Assembly: GCA_965277775.1 (NCBI GenBank)
Contig: OZ255843.1
Span: 310,001 to 374,000 of the forward strand
Origin: G965195345 sp965277775
GTDB taxonomy: Bacteria; Pseudomonadota; Gammaproteobacteria; CAKMZV01
Direction of reading: 5' to 3'
Length of the DNA: 64,000 nucleotides
Part shown: positions 32,055-41,000 of the stretch, in pieces
How positions within the stretch are numbered: the first letter of the stretch is position 1
How the letters are laid out: each line of letters begins with the position of its first letter
Notes under the pieces: model-generated
The model's input: only the letters and a program-made list of their open reading frames with translations
The model's database searches: none
What the model was told of the DNA's origin: nothing
Program-made: the position numbers and the translations under genes

Positions 32055-35000
32055 TTAATACAGATAAACCGCACCCATATTGGTGTTCACACCCCTTGCG
32101 CCCACTGCAATTGTGCCACCATCGCTGCTGATACTGACGGATTCACCAAATCGCGCATTTGGAGAAGTATCGGAGGCTTTGATAAAGGCTTGTTGAGCCC
32201 ATCTGTCATTGGCAAATTCAAACACATAGGCTGCACCTGAGTTTGTACTGGATCCATTGTTGGTTCCTTCAACCCCAATGGCTGAACCATCTTCAAGATG
32301 TGCCCCCACAACAAGCGCATTGCCATTACCGCTGATACTCACAGAATACCCAAAGTGATCGTCTCTGCCAGCATTCGAGGCTTTGATAAACGCTTGTTGT
32401 GACCAAGTGCTGGTGCCTGTACTGAAGCGGAAGACATAAGCTGCACCTGAATTTATAGGACCAGCCTCATTCTGCGCCCCATTGACGCCTATAGAGTTGC
32501 TCCGATCTTGATTTGCACCCACAGCAAGGGTATTGCCATCATCGTTCAAGTCCACTGACCAGCCAAATTGAGTAGCATTGAACACGTTTAATGCTTTGAT
32601 GTACGCTTGTTGGAACCACGTGCTACTGCTGAAGCGGAATACATATACTGCCCCAGAATTATCAGTAAGACCAGTACTAAGATTCTGCGCCCCATTGACG
32701 CCAGTCGATGAGCCGTCTTCAAAAAACGCCCCCACCGCCAGAGTATTGCCATCTTTATTTAAACTGACAGATTGACCAAATCGATCTCCAAAAAACGGAG
32801 CATTTGATGCTTTGATGTACGCTTGTTGCGACCACATACCACCATCAAATCGAAATAAATAAGTGGCACCTAAATCACTACCATCATTATTTTGGATACT
32901 ATTGACGCCCCTGGATCTACTGTCTTCATTTGGTACCCCCACCGCCAGAGTGTTGCCATCTCCACTGAGCGCCACAGCATGGCCAAAACGATCGCCATCC
33001 CCTGTATTCGATGCTTTGATGTATGCTTGTTGTGACCACGTGCTACTGCTGAAACGGAATACATATACTGCCCCAGAATCATTAGTGCTACTACCATTCT
33101 GCGCCCCATTGACGCCAGTCGCTGAACCGTCTTCTAAATTCGCCCCTACCGCTAAGGTATTGCCATCGTCATTTAGACTGACACTCCAGCCAAATTGATC
33201 GTTAGGATCCGAATTTGAGGCTTTGATGTACGCTTGTTGGGACCACACACCCCCCATGCGACGGTATAAATATACCGCGCCTGTATTAGCTGAGTCATTA
33301 CTCTGTGCCCCATTGACGCCAGTCGATGAGCCACGCTCACCATATGCCCCCACAGCAAGGGTATTGCCATCGCCACTCAAGTCCACTGAAAAGCCAAAAT
33401 AGTCTTCTGAGTCTGGGTTGTTTGCCTGTAAACGACCAATCATGCCATTTAGTTGCGCATTGGTCAAAACAACCATGTTTCCAATAGAAGCCCCACAAGA
33501 TGTGCCATTACAGGGATACACTTCGTACTGGGGATCGACCACCCTGGGTATGTATCGGTGTAAGGATACCAGACCTTGTGCTGTGGTCTGCTTAATATCC
33601 GTGCTGTTAGGACTAACCACAATACCTGTCGTACTTAAGTCCGTAAAACCCGAATTGCCATCTGGATTGCTTCGCAATTGATAATGGCTCGTAGCAGAGA
33701 CCGCACTCCAAGCAAAATCAAGGGTCTTAATACCCGTTGTCACATCCAAAAATGGTGGTATTGTGACCCTAACAACCGTTGAAGCCGTACCACCATCTGT
33801 ATCGGTCGATGTAAGAGTCAATATAACTTGACCTGATTGGTATAATCGGGTTAAGGTCAAGCGTGTGGTAGTGAGTGCAATATTAACATAGCCCTGCCCA
33901 CTTGAGGTGCCAAAAGATAAGGCACCATCCTCCAAATCGGAGGCTGTAACACCCAGTAATAATGATGCTGAACTCAGTATTACTGTGTTTGATGAAACGG
34001 ATAGGGTGGGTGTGTCGTTAACAGACGCCACAATAACAACAATCTCAGTTGACACAAATACCCCACCAGCATCCCTTGCGCGAACGGTTAAGGTGGTGGT
34101 GCCAAAAAGATCTGCCACTGAACTCAAAGCGATACTATGGGTTGAAATCACCGTATTGACCAAATGCGTTGTTGAACTTACTGTGACGACCAAAGTACCT
34201 GACTCAACATCGGTTGCCGTGGTACCAATCATAAAAGTGGCGGCAAAATCCTCTTGCAAACTGATTAGATTCGTGGAAACCCTCAACACAGGTGTTGAAG
34301 CGCTTGTGGTCACCATAACGTTGACCGCTATGGTTTGAATGCCTATCTTATTTCCGTCATCTACGCTGACAGTTAATGTGGTCCGTCCTGAGCCCCCGAC
34401 TATGGGAGACAACACGATGGCATTGCTATTGGTACTTATAGAGACCACACCTTTAGGTGAGGCTTGTACTGAAAAGGATAAAACACTCTGCTCAACATCA
34501 GTCGCCGTCGTGTCAATCGTAATGGGCGAAAAGCCGCCCAAAGTTGAAATGTTGTCAGTAGAGAAACTGACTGTCGGGGTATCATTCACTGCTTGAACGG
34601 TAACCACAACCAGTGTTGATGCAGTTTGCGCGGTTGAATCTGTCGCTTGAACCGTTAGAGTGACCGTGCCAAAGAAATTGGTCGCGCCAGAAAATTGAAT
34701 GGAATTAATGGTGGTGGATAAGTTCATAATGCCCATAGAGGTCGTTTGAACTGAAAAAGGTAAGTTGCCACTAACCCCTTGATCGGTCACAGTGGTGCCG
34801 ATGACAAAGTTGCTAAAATCTTCAGCAAGCGTAATAGCATTGGTTGACAAGGCAATGGTGGGCGGTCCATCCACCATGAATGAAATGGCATAGGTGGTAC
34901 TCAAACCATTCACTAGTAAGGTGACTGCAACCGTTGTTTGCCCACTAAAATTAGCTGGCGCGGTATAAGTCATAATCACCGTCTGAACGCCTGTATTTCC

Positions 35001-38000
35001 AGTAGTATGGTTGAATATTGCTGAACCACCATTGGGGTCTGTGATTGACCAATCATTTGTGCTTATCGTATCGCCATTCAAATCAAAACCTGTCAAACTT
35101 ATATTAACATTTGTTCCAGAATTTAAGGAAATTGGGTTAATAGAAGTTGGTGCTAAGCCTTGGGGAAATTCATAAACCACATTGCGATCACGCACTGGAC
35201 TCCCGTCCGGGTTAAGGCCATCCCCCCCGTTATCAACCAAGTAAACCACACCGCTACCAACACCAGCAAAAATTGTCCAATTGGAAACGGTGGTAGTGGA
35301 TCCAAATCTATTGGCCTGCAGTCCAACATTACCAGTACCAGTCGCCCAGGGTAATAAATATTGACCAGGATAAATAGTGTGATTAGTGATACCATTAGTA
35401 GATGAATAGCCGTAGGCAATGGTGCTGTCGTGTGTTATCCAAGACAGCTCACCAGGGAATAGTCTCTGCGCTAAAACCAAGCCAAAATAAGCCTCACTCG
35501 ATAGTAAACCACTACTTGTTGGTGAACGCACAAAAGAATATTCTTCGGCCGAATTGATATTGATCAAATGCCCACCCAAAGCTCTTGCAGTGGTCAAAAA
35601 TCTGGAGATACCTATAGTAGACGCCGTCGCATCATTGGCATAAAGACGACCACCATGAACAACAAGACGGGTAAGACTAGAGCTGGCTGGGACAATGGCT
35701 GGGGGTACATTGACGGGATTAACCTGTACAACTAAAGTTTGTTGAGTACTATCTGAAGTAGCCAGATTAGTGAGATGTACCGTCAGAGTTGCTGTGCCAG
35801 TGCTATTAGGCGCGATTGTAAAATACAATTGTGCCGTAGGCGTGGTTGAAGCCAGCGTGATTACGGTCGTTAGAGCATTGGTGGTAAAGCTCACCACAGG
35901 TGCTGGATTGGTTGAAAAAATAGGATCTCCACTACTTGTCACCTGGAATTGAGCGCTTAGCGTTTTATTGCCTGGGTTGCTGATGTTGATGCCATTTACG
36001 ATGCGATCAAGCTGGCTGCCAGGCGCAGATAGGCTGACTGCAGAGGTTGATAGGGTAAACGATATGGCATCGTCAACTGGATTGACCACCACCACAATCT
36101 GCTCTGTAACGGAAATGCCTCCACCATCGGTTGCTCGAACGGTCAAGGTTGTTGTGCCATTGAGATTGGTCATCGAAGTTAAGGTGATAGTGTTGGTGAT
36201 GGTGCTCACACCATCGATTGGTGTGGATAGAACGGCATCGACAAGATATGAGGATGAACTCACGGAAAGCATAATCGTATCGCCTACAGCATCTGTCGCA
36301 GTGGTTCTGATAACCACAGGGTTAGGAAAGTCTTCATCGACGCGAATGAGGTTGGTGGAAACGGTCAACACCGGTGTCGCGCTTGGTGTTATTATGACAT
36401 TGACGGCGATGGTTTGAACCACGGTTGTATTCGAGCTGTCAACCACTGTAACGGTTAAAGTGGTCTGAACTGAGGCATTATAAATGGTATCCAATACTAT
36501 GGTATTCGCTGAAGTCGTTATACTGAGCATCCCTGTGGTTGAAGATTGCACTGAAAAGGACAAAAGTCCATCCTCAACATCAGTTGCTGTTGTGTCTATA
36601 GTGATGATTGAAACGCCACCCAAAATTGAGATGCTATTTGTGGAGACGGTTAAAGTTGGCGTATCATTGACTGCTTGTACATTGACCACAATCAATGCTG
36701 AAGTAGATTGTGAGGCTGCATCTATCGTCTGAACCGTCAAAGTGACTGGGCCATTAGCATGTTGTACAGCTGATAATTGAATGTTATTGACTGAGGTGGA
36801 TATGGTCACAATGCCACTCGTTGAAGCGCGCACCGAAAATGGCAAACTCGTACTAACGCCCTGATCAGTTGCCGTGGTGCCGATGTCAAAGGTGCCAAAA
36901 TCTTCATTAAGTGTAATAGCATTGGTTGACAAGGCAATGTTGGGCGCTCCATCCACTATGAATGAAATGGCATAGGTGGTACTCAAACTATTCACTTGTA
37001 AGGTGACCACAACCGTTGTTTGCCCATCAAAATTTGCTGGTGGGGTATAGACCATATTTACTGATTGGATGCCTGTTTGCGTATAAACAGAGGTAAAGAC
37101 CGCTGAACCGCCATTAGAATCTGTACCGCTCCAATTTGACGTGTTTATCGTATCGCCATTCAAATCATAACCCGTTAATCGCACACTTGCACTCGAGATA
37201 ACCCTTATGGGCGTTGAATTGCTTGCAATTGGTAGGCCTTGAGGAAATTCATAAATCACATTGCGATCACGCGGTGGAATATCCCCCCCATTATCAACCA
37301 AGTAAATAACACCGCCACTACCATCAGAAAAAATTGTCCAATTGGAAACGGTGGTAGTGGGTCCAAATCTATTGGCCAGCAGTCCAATCCCAGCATCACC
37401 AGTCGCCCAGGGCAATGAGTATTGACCAGGATAAAGAGTGTGATTAGTGATACCATTAGTAGAGGAATAGCCGTAGGCAATGGTGCTATCGTGCGTTATC
37501 CAAGACAGCTCACCAGGGAATAATCGTTTCGGTAAAACCAAGCCAAAATAAGCCTCACGGGATACTAAACCACTACTTGCTGGTGAACGCACAAAAGAAT
37601 ATTCTTCAACCGAATTGATATTCACCAAATGTCCACCCAAAGCTCTTGCAGTGGTCAAAAATCTGGAAATACCTATAGTAGACGAAGTCACATCATTGGC
37701 ATAAAGACGACCACCATAAACTGTGAGTCTGGTAAGGCTTGAGTTGTATTGTGCAATAACTGGAGGCACATTGACTGAATTGACAGACACCACCATGGTT
37801 TGTTGCGTCGTTATTGAATTGTCTAAGTCAGTCAGTTGTACCACCAGCGTGCCCGTACCAGTGCCGTTAGGCGCGACTGTAAAATACAACTGCGCCGTTG
37901 ATACAGTTGATATCAGCGTCGTTGTGGTTGTTAGGGCATTGGTGGTAAAACTCACCACAGGGATTGGATTGGCTGAAAAAATATTGTCGCCGCTCGTCGT

Positions 38001-41000
38001 AACCCGAATCTGAGCCCTTAGAGCTTTGTTATCTGGTTTGCTGATGCTGATGGCATTTACGATGCGGTCAAGCTGGCTACCATGGACAGATAGGCTGACT
38101 GCAGAAGTCGATAGGGTAAACCGTATGGGATCGTCAACCGCATTGATCACTACCACAATTTCAGTAAAAGTCGATTGTCCGCCGATATCCCTCGCTTGAA
38201 CGGTCAAGGTTGTTGTGCCATTGAGATCGGTAATCGCCGTTAAGGTGATACTGTTGGTGATGGTGCTTTTACCGTTGATCGGAGTCGATATGGCAACATC
38301 TACAAGGCGAGAAGTTGAACTCACCGAAAGCGTCATGGTATCGCCTTCAGCATCTGTGGCAGTGGTTCTGATGACGACCGAACCATTAAAATCTTCTTGT
38401 ACGCTGATACGGTTGGTGGAAACCACCAGTACAGGTGCGGAATTGGGTGTAGGAGAAACGATCACAGAGATTACCTGAGTAACCATTGTGCCCAAGCTGT
38501 CAACCACTCTAACGGTTAAGGTGCTTTGACCTGTCACATTCGCAATTGCATTCAAGGTTATGGCGTTAGCCGAAGTGGTCACTGTGACAACACCAGTAGG
38601 GACTGCCGAAACGGTGAAGGATAAAGTACTATCTTCAATATCACTTGCAGTGGTATTAATGGTGATCGTCGAGAACCCGCCAACAGTCGTAATGCTGTTT
38701 GATGAGACAGTTAAAGTCGGCGTGTCATTAACGGGCGCCACGACCACCACAACATTCGTCGAAACAGATTGTCTATCAGCCATCGCTTGAACGTTCAAGG
38801 TCGTTGTGCCATTGGCATTGTTAATCGCAGATAAGGTGATGGTGCTCTGACCATTGATTGGTATGGATAGGGCTGCATCCACAAGATGCGTGGTAGAGCT
38901 CACCGAAATCGTTATGGTATCACCATCAATGTCCGCGGCTGTGATACTAAACATGACTGAGGTCATAAAGTCCTCTTGTACGCTGATAAGATTGGTGGAA
39001 ACCATCAATACAGGCGCACTATTGATGACATTAACAGAGATTGTCCGAGTAACCGTTGTACCAGACAAGTCAGCCGCTCTGACCGTTAAGGTGGTTTGAC
39101 CAGTCGCACCAGAAATCGCATTCAAAATAATGGCATTGGCTGATGTCGTTACTCTGACCACATTTACGGGCGATGCTTGTACAGCAAAGGATAAAGCACT
39201 ATCTTCAATATCACTTGCAGTGGTGTTAATGGTGATCGTCGAGAACCCGCCAACAGTCGTAATACTGTTAGATGAGACAGTTAGGGTCGGCGTGTCGTCA
39301 ACGGACGCCACAACCACCACAACATTCGTCGAAACAGATTGTCCAGCAGCCATCGCTTGAACGTTCAAGGTTGTTGTACCATGTAGGTTGCTAAGCGCCG
39401 TTAGGGTGATACTGTTGGTGATGGTGCTCTTACCGTTGATCGGTGTCGATATGGCAACATCTACAAAGCGAGAAGTCGAACTCACTGAAATCGTAATGGT
39501 ATCACCATCAGCATCTGTGACCGTGGTTCTGATGACGACTGAACCCATAAAATCTTCTTGCACAGAGATATGGTTGGTGGAAACCACCAGCACCGGTGCG
39601 GAATTTGGCGTAGGAGACACAATCACAGAGATGGTTTGAGTGACGGTTGTACCTGAACTATCAACCAGGCTGACGGTTAAGGTGGTTTGACCTGAGGCAC
39701 CAGCAATGGCATTCACGAGGATGGTATTTGTTAAGGTCGTGATAGTGACAACGCCAGCGTTAGAATCTACCACCGAAAAAGACAAGGTGCTATCCTCAAC
39801 ATCACTCAATGTTACATTTATGGTGATGGTTGAAAAGTCAACATTGAGTGAAAGGTTATTGATTGACACACTTAGGGTGGGCGGATCATTGACAGGGGTT
39901 ACTGTAACCACCACTTGAGCCGTTGTCGTTAATTCGGAATCACTGAGGCTAATGGTGAGCGTTGTAACACCATTGGTATCGGTAATGTTTGCAACTTGAA
40001 CACCTGCGTCTGTGATTGTCACACTGACCACCCCAGTCGTGGATTCAGACACGGTTAATGTCAAAGTATTGCTATCAATATCGCTTCTGCTTACTGTGAT
40101 TACTTCAGTTGTTGAAAAATCCTCATTCAAAGTCAAAGCAGTGGTAGAAACACTTAGGGCGGGCGGATCATTGACAGGGGTGACTGTGACCACCACTTGA
40201 GCCGTTGTCGTTAATTCAGAATCACTGAGGCTAATGGTGAGCGTTGTAACACCATTAGTATTGGTAATGTTTGCCACTTGAACGCCTGCATCTGTGATTG
40301 TCACAGTGACCACTCCAGTCGCGGATTCTGCCACGGTTAAAGTCAAAGTATTGCTATCAATATCGGTTCTGGTTGTGCCAATCAACACAGACGTTGCAAA
40401 ATCTTCATTAAGCGTCAAAGCAGTGGTTGAAACACTTAGGGCGGGCGGATCATTAACAGGGGTTACTGTAACCACCACTTGAGCCGTTGTCGTTAATTCG
40501 GAATCACTGAGGCTAATGGTGAGCGTTGTAACACCATTGGTATCGGTAATGTTTGCAACTTGAACACCTGCGTCTGTGATTGTCACACTGACCACCCCAG
40601 TCGTGGATTCAGACACGGTTAATGTCAAAGTATTGCTATCAATATCGCTTCTGCTTACTGTGATTACTTCAGTTGTTGAAAAATCCTCATTCAAAGTCAA
40701 AGCAGTGGTTGAAACACTTAGGGCGGGCGGATCATTAACAGGGGTGACTGTGACCACCACTTGAGTCGTTGCCGTTAATTCGGAATCACTGAGGCTAAGG
40801 GTGAGCGTTGTAACACCATTAGTATCGGTAATGTTTGCCACTTGAACGCCTGCATCTGTGATTGTCACAGTGACCACTCCAGTAGCGGATTCCGCCACGG
40901 TTAAAGTCAAAGTATTGCTGTCAATATCGCTTCTGGTTGTGCCAATCAAAAACGTTGCAAAATCTTCAGCCAAAGTCAATGCGTTGGTTGAAACAGTTAA

